From contig NC_090952.1 in NCBI RefSeq assembly GCF_040807025.1, positions 19,589,068 to 19,653,067 of the forward strand: a stretch of DNA of 64,000 nucleotides. Direction: 5' to 3'. Positions 1 through 14,336 of the stretch are shown here, piece by piece (within the stretch, counting starts at the first letter, position 1; each line of letters starts with the position of its first letter). This DNA comes from Struthio camelus. Its lineage: Eukaryota > Chordata > Aves > Struthioniformes > Struthionidae. A program made the translations under genes and the position numbers. The notes beneath the pieces are model-generated. The model worked only from the letters and a program-made list of their open reading frames with translations. It was not told the origin of the DNA and ran no database searches.

Positions 1-3000
1 CCTTATGTTCATACTTTCTTCGACGAACTATTTCTTTGTATCATTTACTCAGAGAACACAAACTGGCTGTTCAGAGACTCTTGTTTTGCTAAGGAATGTT
101 TTTGTTGTTACTGCCCCACAGTGGCTCATTGGAATATGTATGCAGGGCTGTTGTTTTTTTCTGCTTGAGCAGGCATTTGAAGAGGGGGAGGGTTGCCAGG
201 GAATCTCTTGTTTTCACTGTCTGCCTTGCAGATGATCTACAGTTATAGGCAAATACAGCTATAATCCAAGATCACATTTTATTTTACACCCTTATTAAAG
301 AGCTAATGCATTCTTCTTTTCAAGAAGAAAAGGTTGTATTTTCCACTTCTAAAGAGTTCTTTAGATTGGATGAAATAAAAAGATTTAGTAGATAAACAGG
401 AGACTGATTCGGAGAACAGGCATTTCATTGAGTCCCAATAGTGACAGCGAAACTTGCAGTATGTCATGAATGGTAAAAACCTCAATGAGTGCAAATACAT
501 GTCCATGTGCATGAATACCCTTTTTCATTCACTGTTCCTCTGTACATACTTTTCTTTAATATGACTTATTCTGAGAACAAAACCTAAAATATTTTACAAA
601 CACAATAAACATTGTTCTGCATTGTGTATTTAACACACACTTTTAACAATCAGGAACTCATTTTTAGGTTAGTCGTCTGATCACTTTGCCAGTATTATGA
701 TTTAGCACAGCTAACACTTTGCACAATGGACCAGATTCTCCTGTGCACTGTGACTTCGGACTGGTCGTGTCAAACATCTGCCGGAGCAAAGAGGAGACAG
801 CAGTCGCACACATTCTCACACCATTGCAACTCACTGTCGTGAGTGCAGTGAGCAAAAGGGTTAGCCTAGAGGATTACAGTGCTGCTTTAACCTCCCGGTC
901 TTCTTAGCAGTGAACATGGTGCCCTAATTCCATACGAGACATTGGCCTTTGTACACAACAGCAGCAGCAGTGCTGTGGTAATATAAGGAAAATATAAAAT
1001 GACTTTTTTTTCAAAGCTTTTCCTGACACTTTTTGCAGATTTGTGTTTGGATACACTTAGCTTAGTCCAATACATTTTCAATTTGACATCAGATTAACAC
1101 AGGAAAAAGTATCCTAGAATTTGTCATTGTTTTCAGGCAGTGAAGCAGGGAAAACGTCAGAAAATATTGAGTCACCTTTCATTCTGACCTTGATTTGCAA
1201 TGTACAATTTAGTGAATCTCACATCACATCAGATGTTCATTGGGTTAAAAAGATCAGTGAGCTTACCTGCCAGTACATATGTAGCTTAACTCTGTGAGTT
1301 CAGCTTGCCAGCGTACTAGTGATCTGTGCTCCACCTGCACACGGAGCCAGAAATGTTTTATTCTCGTAATACATAGGCTCGCACTGCACTGTAGCTCCCA
1401 TTTCAGCTGAAGAATGTTGATAGGGCTGAGCATACTACTGCTGTCATCCTAATTTTTCCACATCGTTATTGTACCAGCACAAAGTTCTTGCCATGTGTTG
1501 TTTAAAATGCTGGCTGCTCAGCAAATGATCTAGTGCACACAGCATTGTAATAATACAGAAATCTGCATGTTGAATTTCAATTATGCTTTAAAGCTTTCTA
1601 AGCAGAGTGCTTACACTTTCTTTTCAACAGGCAAAGAAGTGTTAGGGTTTTTTTTCTTCTCTTCTAGAAACATCAGCATGGCAGGGCACTAGCAAGCTTC
1701 CTTCTGCTGAAGAGATTGTTTACTTTAGCTGCTGTGCCCTGTGGAAAGCCTGCCTGACCACGTTATAAAGGAAACTCACTCTGTTTTCAAATCAGTTAGC
1801 GCATTATATCTCTCTCATGAAACAGAGGAAATTAATTCTGTGAAAAGCACTGTAGTTTCCAATAGCCAGTGCAGTCGTGCATTTTCGGGGTTGGTACAGA
1901 GTAGAAGGGTGCCCTGTTACGAGGTTTATTCGCAGACACTTGTCCCTGGTGCATGCAGTCAACACATGATAGGCATTGACTACTGAGGGCATGGGAAGAG
2001 AATCATGATTTACTACTCCAAACTGAGGTTTGCAACTCACTAGCAAATATGCTTTTTACTCTAGTAAGCATTTGGATTCACCGCTCTCTGGCAGGCTAGA
2101 TTTCATTGCCATTCTCACAGTGTAAAAAGAACATCTCTAATAACTTTAATAAAACATAAAGGGAAAATAATGCAAGGCTTGATTCAGCCACGACGCCAGG
2201 GGCAAGGGGTGTGAAAGCATTTGTGCTGTAACAGAGCATTCCCACTCTCACAAAACATGGTCACTATAAATTTAACACTGGAATGTGGTAAAGGAGTTCT
2301 CACAGCCTAGAAAACTGAGGCAAATGCAGCGGTCATCAAGCAGATAGGTTTGTACGCCGTAATGCAGCAGTGTGCCGAAATGCAGGCATAAAGCCTAGAA
2401 GCAATAAAATGATGTCAGTGTGGCTGAATATAATCGTATTAGCCCAATTTGAAAGGCAGAGCTAATCTGCCCAGCTGCAAATTGTTTTTATGAAGCTATA
2501 CTGCTTCAGGGATCTCTCTGCACTCTGCTGCACTGGTCTACATAGATAAGTCTATGATCTGCCAGATGAAAGTGAAGTAAGTTGGGCTAGGTTAAAGGCA
2601 TCATCCTCATCAGTAGTAAAATTACAGGCCGAGACGGAAAAACAGAGCATTGTTAAAGGTGGAGATGATTAAGGGGTATAATTTGAAGTCTAAAAAAATC
2701 ATAAAGTAAGAAACAGATGCAGCTCATTTTCCTTCACCACTTCTGTAAAAGCCTGCCTACTACTTTACAGTTCTTCAAACCAACAGACAGAGGAGCAATG
2801 AGAACCAAAGTTCTCAGTAACGACATTCAAAGACTAGAAAGAAGTCATAAACTCCAAATAGTGTCAATAACACTTCAATAACCTTACTTAGAGAGAGATG
2901 GAATTTAAACCCTGGTAGCGGTTTACAAAACAATATAGGCTAAAATGAAGAGATAACACATATAAATCTTATTCTTGCCAATAGTTTTAAGAAAATAGAA

Positions 3001-4040
3001 AGAAATACCATGGGTAGTTGGTATCCAAGAGGACAAAGAAGCATGGGGTGGAGAAAAAAGTGAAGGAAGTAAGACTTTAATTCTCTTCTTGTGCAACATA
3101 AATTAAAAACGTGAGTACTGTACTATGAAAAAGGTTGTAAGTACATTACAGGGGCCCTGGTGACAGAGTAAACCACTTTAGCTCTGTTTTTTTAGTTTAG
3201 TACAATGTCACCAAAGCCCCTTGATGTGAATAACTTTATAATCCACAGAAACCTTCAGCACTAATTTTTGGTTTACGCATGCATGCACCTGCTTTTAGAA
3301 AGCAAGAAACCCAAGAGTAAATGTTGAGGTTTTTTGTAATGAATGAATCCAACAATGCAATAGGCTCGAAACACTCCAGTAAACTTTTCCTTTTCAAATT
3401 TTGGAGGTATCATTTAAAAATACTTTGATTCATGAGTCTTGTTTTTATTTCAAAAATTTTACTTAGGAGGATAAACTACAATGAAAATCAGTACGAAAAC
3501 TTTGTTACTTAGTCCTAAGATAAGATCCCTATTTGATATGTTTTAATAACAAAAAAAAACAACATGAATTCATTGATTCAGCCATGATGATGGTAAGGGA
3601 AAAGGAAGTGCACAGTACAGTATCCCCACTAGATCAACACAAGGCCTCCACCAACCTAACACTGAATTGTGATAAAGATCTCTGCCTAAAATACAAGCAC
3701 AACGCAGAGAACATAATCATGATCATCATATCAGAATTATGTTATACCACATTTTCTAGCAGAACGTGGTTTTCTTTGCAAATATTATTGATGAAAAAAG
3801 TGAAACAGAAGGAACACCTTCTTGGCAGCAACCAAAATTCAAGTTGAAGTGACAGTCTAACAACCTCCTCTAAGCACACATAATGGCTCTGATTCCGTTC
3901 CAAAAAAGGACTAGTCTACCCCGCTAGTAGGTGTACTCACATGAGAAGCAGTAATCCTGCACGACAGCCTTGCTCCAAAAATTATTCATGTACATGGAAT
4001 TAAGCAGTTATTTGTTAAGTGTGCTAATTAAACGTTGTAC
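1..4040. other. AT-rich non-coding stretch, nothing assigned
   Basis: I see no exon, RNA gene or recognisable repeat here. All open frames are shorter than about 105 codons, lack recognisable domains and match chance expectation for AT-rich DNA. If the minus-strand transcript leaving the CpG island at about 17.6 kb is real, this stretch could be part of its first intron or lie beyond its end. Confidence 0.6.
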
Positions 4041-4075
4041 TTTCTTTTCTTTTCTTTTCTTCTCTCTCTCCCTGG
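4041..4075 (+). repeat. Polypyrimidine tract (CTTTT-like then CT)
   Basis: About 35 bases are nearly pure pyrimidine, made of TTTTC units followed by CT units. Such a tract could form triplex (H-) DNA. It could also mimic the pyrimidine tract of a splice acceptor, but no convincing exon follows it. Confidence 0.6.
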
Positions 4076-7000
4076 TCAATGCATGTTCTGGAGTGTTTTC
4101 AGAAAAGCCTATAGACCAGGAGGTAGATATGTGTTTCAATTCCCTTCAGAGAGAGGTCAGAACACAACCTGATCTCCTGTATCCTGTGAGTGTGCTCTAC
4201 AACAGCGCTGCGAAAGGGCAAGAGGACATCACCACTGTCTTGGATATGCCTTAGTTCTCAAACTGTGTTATTTGCGGAGAGGTTTCCACGCTACAAATGC
4301 ATAAAATAAGGGAAAATCTCACAGTGACACTAAGCTTCAAAGAGGGAGAGAAATTCAAGATATAGCCCTATGTTCAGTGTTTCTTCACTTAGCATGTTAA
4401 TTTTTGTTTGTCCCATTCTGCAAGCGTAACTCCCAGCAAAGGACTGCATCGGAAGCCTAGGCTTAACTTTACCCTTTACCTTTTTTTTTTTCTTTTATCA
4501 GAGATAAAATTAAGTTCAGTGGTACTTTTTGGTGTTCTGTGCTATCCTAACAATATAAAGCTGCTTGAAATTTGCTCACTGTTAAGCCAGACATAGATCT
4601 GTTCGTATCAGTTGAGCAACATAAAGCAGCTAGAGCATCCTGGCAAGTCTGATCTGAAAACTGTTTTCCTATGGGGCACAACTATATGTTTGCATGTGTC
4701 TGTGTAATAGGTAAAAACACCTTTAAATGTAGTATGATATTGCGCTTTTATTTTAAAATGATTAAGGCTAAGAAAAATACCTGTAAGCACATGCTATTTG
4801 TATGGCTAGCTCCTCCATGTCTCATCACCAAGAGATAGGTTAAACAAGATGGGACCAACCTAAAGAAGGCTAATCCTAGCTAATTTGTTTTTGTCACTAT
4901 TACGTGTACATGTGTCAGGGCTTAGTGATTCATTTTTGAGCAAAGGGCTGGTAAATACCAGTCTGAATTACTGCAGAAGCAGTGTACAGACAGGAAGATA
5001 GCAATTTCTCATGTATTACAGGGTTATAAAAGCAAGTTAATGTTAGGGTTTTTTGACTGCTGGAACATACAGTGACAGAAATGGGCAAATGCTTGTTTTT
5101 GTCTTATTAGTAGGCAAATACTAAAAATATTTCAGAAACCTACTAAAATAACTCTAGAGGCAACTTAACACTAGTCTGAAAAACACTCAGCTTTGCTTTC
5201 ATTTCATATTAGTCACTGTGAGAACTGTCTTCTGAGATACTAAAGGTATTATCATGGTTGACTACGTTACATTTAAAACCCTCAGGGTAGCACTACACTT
5301 ACCTGTGCATAACCTGCAATCAAATATGAAAAATAAATATTAAGGTACATTCTGGAATCCCTGAGGCCTTGTTTGAGTGGCTTATACTGTCAACTTTAGT
5401 TTATATCATGCTTTAAATTTGGCAAACCTATCAACAGCAACGCATGCTTTATTTTCAGTATAGATAAACCATTTTGTGTAACTATGGCTAGATTATGCTC
5501 CGAATAACACGGCAGTACAGATTACAGGTTGGACTTTTTTCCTCCATAGAGCAATGCAAAACATTCTTAGTTCAGGTCTAAAACAGATCACAGCCTCTGC
5601 TCTTCATTTACAGTAGGCTGCAAGCAAATGAGTAGAAGCAGAAGTGGATAAAGACTACAGTACTTCGCCTTTGCTTTTTAATGTGTTGACCTATGGCTGT
5701 GGTTAGGTGAAAACTGCATTCTGTAAAGAGGACTACAGTCTATTTCGCTCTTTTATGCACTGAAAGGGTTGCAGCGCTAGCGGGAAATTGTAATATGTGG
5801 TGATATAATTAAAGGCAATGCCATAACGTGCATGCTTAAGAGTTAATCACAAATCTGACATGTATTGCTGCCACCCCTATGCAATTTTGGATTAGGACAC
5901 AACTGTCCCCAGTATATCTAAAAACCTGGATAACTGACTTATGTTTAAGCATAGTGCACATGAACTTCAGGGAGGCTTTACTGAGATCAGCTTCTGGTCT
6001 TACTCTCCTCTCACGTCTGGTAAGTCTGACACATAACAGACATTCCTGTTATCAGGGTAGGGTAAGTCTTAGGCTTGATCTCATTTAAATTTTATCAGCA
6101 TAGCTGTTGATCAGCTGGTGCTATTCACACATCTATCCCAATTCTAGTGTTATCTGTTTACCTGCTATTGTACTGGTGCCAGGGTATGCCAGCAGAAACA
6201 CTTTTATACCTTCGTAATTGGATCTACACCAAAGCGATTGAAATGATGATAAAAGCAAAAGCTGGTCTTGTCTGTTCAGGGATTTTTTATCAGCAGAAAT
6301 ATATTGCCATAGGCAGGGGTTCAGGCGCACAAGCGACTAACAGCAATGCATTAAGGTATAGTATCAGCTTATCCATAGCAACTGCTACCTGTGTGGTAAA
6401 ACCATTGTAAATGCAGGATGGGAACGTGTTACAGAGTTTAAGCGAACGTAGTTTACCTGGCCTTTGCCTGGGCTGGGGGCACTGACTTGGTCTGTTCCTT
6501 AAAGTCAGCTGATGGATGATCTTCTTAAATTTCAATAACATGTGGGCATGTCTGAGTTCCTTCTTTGTATAGTTATAGCAATCTAAGTCATTTTTTGGTA
6601 ATCTCATTTATGAAGAAAGAGCTTTTTTTTCCCCTAGTTTTTCTTATCCTGGGTTTAAACTTCTCAAGAAATATAAAGAAAACTATGAAACCCAGGAAAA
6701 AGTGATTTTTTTCAACAGCTGTCTATGAGTAAAAATGAATATGAAGAATACAAATGTCAAAACTTTTCCCTGTCAAAAAAGCTACAAGATGTTTTATGAG
6801 AGCAAAAGTTAATCAACTTAAGCATAGGCACTCTCAATAATTAGAGAAATACTTAAGAGATCCCAGGTACCTGCAGTAGGTAGAGGCTGTCCTATTGAGT
6901 TCTGTATATAATGATGATGATGACAGGAATGCAATGATGATAAATATTTATTGTTTTCAACTTTCATTCATACAGATAAAATTTCAAAAGGAAACCAGAG

Positions 7001-7104
7001 GCAATTTTTCAAGGCTGTGCCCAAGATCCATCACTGGGTTGGAAACAGAGACTACTTCATGCCTCTTTGCCCAACTAAATCATTCTTCCTCTCAAATTAT
7101 GATC

Positions 7105-7111
<7 letters not shown>
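4076..7111. other. AT-rich non-coding stretch, nothing assigned
   Basis: No feature can be supported. Short open frames occur on both strands around 6.1-6.6 kb, but they overlap one another and show no domain. A short ATG/ATGATG run near 6,911 is trivial low complexity. Confidence 0.55.

Positions 7112-7181
<70 letters not shown>
7112..7181. repeat. (AT)n dinucleotide microsatellite, about 35 units
   Basis: An uninterrupted run of alternating A and T about 70 bases long. Tracts of this length are normally length-polymorphic, can extrude as cruciforms and are hard to sequence, so the assembled length may be wrong. It produces an artefactual Tyr-Ile repeat in one open frame. Confidence 0.97.
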
Positions 7182-7185
<4 letters not shown>

Positions 7186-10100
7186 GGCTATTTTGGGATC
7201 AAATATGACCCATTATTAATATGTAGCCAACATCATAAAGAAATGTATAGCAAATGCTAAGTATTCTGGGTTACTTACACTTAGATTAATTAAACTCCGC
7301 AGTACTACACTAGGGATTATTTCAGTTCATGAGTTCACTCTGTACAAGAAGAATCAAAATACCTTTAAAAATGTTAATGACACCATTTGTAATATTTAAC
7401 TGGAAAAATGTGGTCTTGAAAATTCACTCATTCCTAAATCCATTTCATCAGGAATATTTAAAGACATTGAAATGTTTCCAAATAATACAGCTAAGAATAT
7501 TAGCAAAAATTTAGGAGCAAATAACACAAATTATGAGCAAACTGTTTTCAAAGGTATATTCAGTAGAAATTGATATTTTAGAAGTGCAAAGAGTCATTAG
7601 ACTTGTATCACATACAGGATTAAAATCTAAAACTCTTATCTTATCCCCTGAAGAGAAATACAGGAGTCAAGAGAGAGAGGTCCTAGCGTAGGCTCTATCA
7701 GTCACTTGATTTTTAATTTTTTTGGTCAAATAACTTTGAACATCACTGATGATTTATCCTAGTACTCTGTAGTCCTGTTTCTATTTTATGGATAATTTTC
7801 AGAGAAAATTCATGAAATTTAAGATGAGCGCATATTTAATTTTGCAGTTTATACTGATACAGTTAAAATGACAAAACCCCAAAATCGTCAATTAATATGT
7901 ATTTATGTCAATTTAAAAATAGCTGTAAGAGTTCAGGAGGGTGAAATCATACTTACATAAATCATGTTTGCCCCAGAGCAACTGCTAGAACTTCTACTAC
8001 CATGATTATGCCTGTAAAAGAAATTACAGCCATAAATGGCAGTTGTACAGCTAATTATACATATTTTCAAAGCGTATTCCTAAGCCATTTAAGCATTTAA
8101 GAAAATGTCATCTGTATATTTTTTGTCTCACATTCTTTTCAAACAGTGGGATAAGTATCCATCTTTTCAAAGAAACTTGTGCTCCGCTATTAAGTATAAA
8201 GCTGTTTGTTTCATAAAATTATATTTATTATTGGACTCTGGAATGGAATACACACTAATTTCACTGGCTTAATGCACATTTAAGACCTCCAGGCTCTATT
8301 GGTAGCTAACAGTTATTAAAAAAGAATAATCATGTGCCCAAAAAATAAAGAAGGATTTGTTGTCAGTTGTCTTATTGCCTATGAAATGCATCACTTGCAA
8401 GCTATCACTGAATAGATGTGTATATTATTTCATTGCATTCAAAAATAACTAGGCATAAGGGAAAACAGACACCTTTAAATTTGGGGGAAGGATCCTTCTT
8501 ATTCTTCAGTTCTAAGAAATTCGGTGAACTAGCAACTAGGCTTCAAATCAGAAATGCTTGAGAGCAAGTATTCCATTCTTTTTTTCCTCATAAACACTTT
8601 CTTTCTTTGGCAGTAACATTAATGTCATAGAAGACTTAACTAAAACTCATTTTCTTCTACTGCACTGAAGTCTAGATTTGAAATACAAAAGCAAAGGAAG
8701 CCTATGCTGAGTTGAAACACAAAGATGCAGAACTGTTGCTAAAACTCACACTGATTAATGTATTTTAAAATGATTTTTATTGATATTTGACTTCTCTTTT
8801 GCTGTTTGTTCTAAAGTTCCTATGAATCTATTCTAAGCATTGCATCTGTGCTTTTTAAGACTAATTGAGAAATATGTTAATTTAAAGCCTTACATGAGGC
8901 GTTTATCTTGCTAGTTTGTTGTGGTTGTTGAGCATGATCATCATTTGCTCTGGGTGCCTTGTGAGGGTAAAACAGTTTCATAAATAATCAGCAACTAGGC
9001 ACTGAAATTAAATTATAGTAATGAAAATTATCTGGTATTTTTTCTTCTACATATCATGCAAAAAAAGGTACTCTTAATTTTTTAGTTGTAAAGCTACTGG
9101 AAATCCTGAAGGAGTAACATTGCCTATGACTCCCTCTAGTGATTCTGCTATGGGAAATGCAGCTCTTTACAGATACTAGCCATACAAAATCACCCCAAAT
9201 TCTTCACTAGATTAAATTCTTGATGTCTAAAATAAAGTCTTTAATAATAGTGATTGGTTTCTCAATAAATTAAACTGATTTTTATAAGCAGTGATATAAA
9301 AAGTTAGAGAACATACATTGTTGGGGGAATTGATATTTTGCAGCAGTTTCACACGTGAGGAGCCTTTTTTCCCCACTATTTAATGGAAAATCCTGATAAG
9401 CCAGTAGATACACTCGTATGTTAAAAACGAACAGCACTAGTGTCTTCCTAGCTTGATAATGCTGAAGGGACTTAATTTTCAAAAAATTCAGAGCCTCCTT
9501 CATGGGATAACTGGGAAACTCTGAAACAAAAATCACTCACCGCTTACTGCATCACTTTGTGGTACAGTAAGACAGAATGTGAGAGTATGATCAACTTACG
9601 ACCACTTCATTTTGTGTAACTGTAATTTGCATTCTCACTATCATTAACATTTTAGTCTTCTCTCCAGTTCTCATACTTGAAACATCAGTAGCTGGTATTC
9701 TTTCACGATCTCAAAAAGCTTTTACTTCAATATCTTCAATTTTGACAAGCATTTTAGCAGTATGGGTTTTATTAAGCACAAAAGTTGTATTTGTTCCATA
9801 TATAGATAACCTTTGGCACAGAGAAAGGTTAATACTTTTCCTTGTCATAATTGTATATCACGTTTGTGGTCAGGCTTGGAAATACCATCAGCCAATCCTT
9901 TATAAACAAGGGCCTGTATCTAGTTTGCCACAAACTCTCAAAGAGAGCTCAGACCTTCTATCAATAGCAAATTATATCCTGTTTTTCACTATATCCAGTA
10001 GGATAGAGAGAAGAAATGCATTTTTAACTAATCATAAAAATATTCTAGAAATATGAGGAAGTTACTGCTGAAAAGAGATTTGCTATAATTCAATAACGAT

Positions 10101-12350
10101 TTTGGTTTTGGAGTATAATTTTTCTGCATGCATGTATCTCATAGTTTTATTTTTTTGTGGATATTTCAGTGAACTACTAACAACATACTAAGATTTGACG
10201 AAAAAATGCCTAAATGCAATTTCAGCTCTTGGTCGGCAAATATACTTCTTAGCAGGTGGATTTAGAGTCCATACCTAGTAGCCAAAATTGGCATGACAGA
10301 CCAAAATGGCCTGTGAGGTCAAACCAAAAACCAAGTAAGACTGGCACGCAAGTCCACTGACTCCTTAGTTTTCTTGTCAATAAACCACTTTGTGCTCTTG
10401 TTTTGAAAAGTTCAGGAGATGATATAATCCTGTCATGAGTTTAGTAAGAAACATTTTGTTACATAAATTGAAGGGAACGAGTTTATACCCCAGTGGCATG
10501 CATTTCTGCATAACTCTTCCTTCTGAAACAATCCCAAGCATTTTTTAAATGAACAGCTTCACTCACCACCGAAATACAGCAATCTTTGGAATGGGAACTA
10601 GTAAGTGCTTGGTAGTAGTACACAGCTAGAAGTATTCATACCTATTCTCCATTATTATTGTGACTCTGAAGCAGTTGTTTATTCAGAAAGTCCTATCTCA
10701 TAATGGCAACATTTCATGAATATATGTTTTTGATTTAGGTCCAGGTTAATGTTCTGTCCCGGAAACTCTGCTTTGCAAACAATTCCTTTAGTCCCTGTCA
10801 CATGAGGGAGTAAATGCTTCAGAGTTAAGTTGAAAGGATTTTGAGACTATGGACACAAATTCCTCTGTTTCTTTCCCAGGGCCTATTTTTAATTCTGGTA
10901 TTAATTAGCATTTCTGAGATTCAGATCACAGAGCATGAAAAGCCAAGGCACATCATTCCCTGCAAACCATGCATCAGAACGCAAAGGAGTATGGTTTGCA
11001 CACCTGTCTTTAACTTAGAAAAATCAGAATTTCAGGAATCTTTTGTCAGTGAGGCTTCATCAAATTACTGTCTCATTAACAGACTACTTCTAACTACTCA
11101 TAGATTCTAAGCACATCAGCTTATTGGAACAGTCTGCTTTCTTCCTTCTTCTTCAGTCTGGATATTAATGTGAGAGGAGGGCGATTCTTCTATGCAGATC
11201 TCACATTGCTGGTGTTATTGGACTTCTTTTGTGATAATGATGGCCAAATAATGACTTTGCTTAGGTATGGTCTGAACGTGCCTTACCAAAACTACTAGGA
11301 ACTTGGTCACCAAATACAGAACCTACACTTGAAAACCAGATGAAGCTGCTATAGTTCCTGATTCCTAAAAGTGCTGTGTAATTTGGGATTGATATAGCAA
11401 AGCATTTAAGCATGGTTTAACTGTTTGATTTCCACAAGAGTAATCCTGTTTTGGATTTGTGTACTACAGCGCTGAGTGTTCCAAAGCATCAGCTTCTTTA
11501 TCCTTCTTGTAAAACAGAACTAGCGTGTCTACACTATTGGAACAGCGTATCAGTTGATAGCAGTAGTCCTATCACACAGCTTCAAAAAAATTTGGCCTAT
11601 TTTGGTTCCTTGAAAGCTTTCCGCCCTATCACAGTCTACTGGGCTGTGATTAGAAGGACAGACTCCTGCAAAAAACTCAAGTATAAATATGCAATAGTGT
11701 GAAGTTTGAGGATATACTCCAGTGTAATACACTTGTTGTCTGACTAATTTCCTTCCCTTTTTCTTTCTGAAAAGGAGAACATAGCTTACTTTCATAGTTC
11801 TCGGTATTCCATACATGCTAATTTCAGTCAGCAAAATAAAAAACAAAACAATGATGCAGTCCAATGTGCTCTGAGCTCAGCGGAGATTCCAATTTTAATG
11901 CGTTTTAGATGAGGTCCTGGGTCTCCTGAATATATATACCTCAAGGAAACTTCAGAAATTTAATTTCTGGAAAGGAAATCTCTTCAATATTATTTGGCCA
12001 CTAATACCATAAAGTGATGCCAAAAAGGGTAACTGAAAAAACCCCAAACCTCTTACTAAAGAGCAATGTTTTTCTCTTTTGTATAATATGATACACTTAA
12101 TAAATCAAGAAATCTAAGTCTGATGAAGGTTTAAAAAGCACTCTGTTTTAACAGGCCTTTGCTGTCTCCATAGGACAATACAAATAAATCCAACATACTC
12201 AGGCACACAGAATACTCAAGAAATCCATGAGATTTTTAAATGTGAAAAATCTGAGCTATATCAAACTTACAATTTCTACTCCAACAGCATTTGAGTAATA
12301 TTTAAAATATCTGTTAGTGAAATATTACTTTTCGTATTTAATAAGGATCT
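7182..12350. other. AT-rich non-coding stretch, nothing assigned
   Basis: Composition is uniform and AT-rich. I recognise no protein-like exon, repeat family or RNA gene. Open frames of about 80-105 codons (for example near 9.3-10.0 kb and 11.5-11.9 kb) have no recognisable domain and no good flanking splice signals. Confidence 0.55.
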
Positions 12351-12354
12351 AGCA

Positions 12355-12470
12355 GGCACAGAAATTAAGTGACTTGCCAAGGATCAGGTGAAAAGAGAAT
12401 AACCTGGTGGAAAAGGAAGATTGGTCCTCCAAGATCCAGATTAATATCTGATTTACTGAACACATGTTCT
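12355..12470 (+). repeat. Possible ancient MIR/CORE-SINE-like fragment
   Basis: The stretch beginning TTAAGTGACTTGCCAAGG resembles the well-known MIR 3' motif (TTAAGTGACTTGCCCAAGG) with one base missing. The following sequence is consistent with a decayed copy. The match is recalled from memory over a short core and was not aligned, so a chance resemblance is possible. Confidence 0.35.
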
Positions 12471-14294
12471 CCAGCTCCATTGAAAAAGGGCACTATGATC
12501 TCTAAAGGGAGCAAAAGAAGGAGCTGCACTAACCCCCCAACTCGTCAAACAAGAACGACCAGTTTTCTCTTTTAAACACTCTGGAAAACTACTCCTTTAG
12601 GACCTTGCAAACTCCCTTGTTATGATGGTTTTGCAACATCTCCATTTGTGCTGCCAGCTAAGGATAATTAATAATTTATAACTGATGTGATATATGGCTG
12701 AATCAAGGACACCTTTTCAAAAGTCCATCTGAAATCTTTGGTTTATATGTGAAATTTGGAGTGCCTCTTTCAGCAGCATCCTAAAATTGCGTATCTTAAC
12801 ATATAGCTGTTGTGTCATAGAATTGTTTCTGTGAGACAGAGAAGCAGTTATCAGGATGGGTACTTATCTGCTTTGTTATTACCCACAGAGAGAAAATCCA
12901 TGTTACCTTAGTGTGACTACTTCCATCACTGTACTCCAGAATAAACAACTCATTTCTGTACTCACGTTCGCAAATTCAAAAGCCCAGTGATGACTCCAAT
13001 TGATTATTTTTTAATTGCTCACACAACTCAGCTGAAAAAAGAAAAAAATATTTAAGACCAAATAATATTTGAAGCCCTATAATGAATATTAAATAGTATT
13101 GAATAACATTTATATGTTAAAATGGGTTAAACAAGTCTCTAAAATAAGACTGAAAAATGTAGGTATGTGACTTTTAACAATCCTAAGTAAAATATGCTGA
13201 TGTTGTACACAAATCAAGTAATATTTTTTCTTTTATAGGAAACCGCTTACACTTGCACTAACTGTTAGGGGACCTTGTATTTATAATAGTATGAAACAGA
13301 ACAGCCTTCTCCTAAAGTATCTTTTGTTTTGAATACTTAAATAAACATCCAATCCTGTTAGCGAGCATCACTCTGAAATTTATAGCTTCCCAGTACAAGC
13401 CAATTTAAAATAATGAAAAAAGTATTGTTTATTCTAGCATTTTTGCATGTCTAGACTGCTTCTTAAACACAAGCTGTGCTGTAAAGTACAGCAAAAGACA
13501 CAATATATTTCAGTTCTCTTAGCCTGATTCTGTTTTACAAGTCGTAAATCCCCAAACACCCTTAAAGATGCAGAGAACAGCACGTTATAACACTTGTTAA
13601 GTTTACAAAATTAATTTTAATGAATGGTTTCAGCAGTTTTTTATTGCTGAAGTAAATTTCTGTTATCAAGGACAGATGACAAATACTTATTATATACAAG
13701 GTATTCACGAATTACTAAGTTAAAGACTTGGTCTGATTTGCATCTTATTAAAACCACCTCAAGGTAACACCTGCATGGCCATCAGTGTCATAGTTCCTGA
13801 CCAAGAGTCATGTAACCAAGCAGGGAATTCTGTCCACTAAGTTCACTATTTGCACACTAAGTTCTATTTCGAATCTTGTTTTGCATACCCATTCTAAAAG
13901 CATGCCCTGTCAGTAAGTATATATGATCTCTCAAAATGCTCCATCTAAAAATTAAGGCATTTTATACATAATTCATGATATTTACAAACCACTGTCACTT
14001 GACAACAAAGATAATAAAGTCAGTATGTTCTCCCTCCCGCTGTTAGGTACCGGACTTTTAAAATTCTGTGTTACCATCATTCTGGCAATAGCCTGGCAAG
14101 ATGATAAACACCATTGCTGTGCCTGGCTCTTCCCCAAAAATGTCTTTTTTAGAAACGACAGGCCTGCTAAAAACAATACAGTCTAAATTTCCTATATATT
14201 AGCCACAGATGTATAACGTCTCCACTCTTGGACTGAACGGAATAGTTACCATAGTCATGTGACAGTTGTTCATCTAGATTTTAGTGGTAGTCTT
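12471..14294. other. AT-rich non-coding stretch, nothing assigned
   Basis: No exon, repeat family or RNA gene is recognisable here. Confidence 0.55.
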
Positions 14295-14336
14295 GTATCT
14301 GAATACCTGTACAGGTATAGATACAGATTCAGATAC
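14295..14336. repeat. Nested inverted repeat with a 16-bp perfect palindrome
   Basis: A perfect 16-base palindrome (ATACCTGTACAGGTAT, 14,303-14,318) sits inside a larger inverted repeat whose 10-base arms (GTATCTGAAT at 14,295-14,304 and ATTCAGATAC at 14,327-14,336) are exact complements. The centre holds two inverted ACCTG/CAGGT E2-box halves, the type bound by ZEB and Snail repressors. It could equally be a chance structure in an intron. Confidence 0.8.

Noticed and set aside
6895..7260. 121-codon open frame with a long Tyr-Ile repeat
   Set aside because: It is simply the (AT)n microsatellite read in frame.
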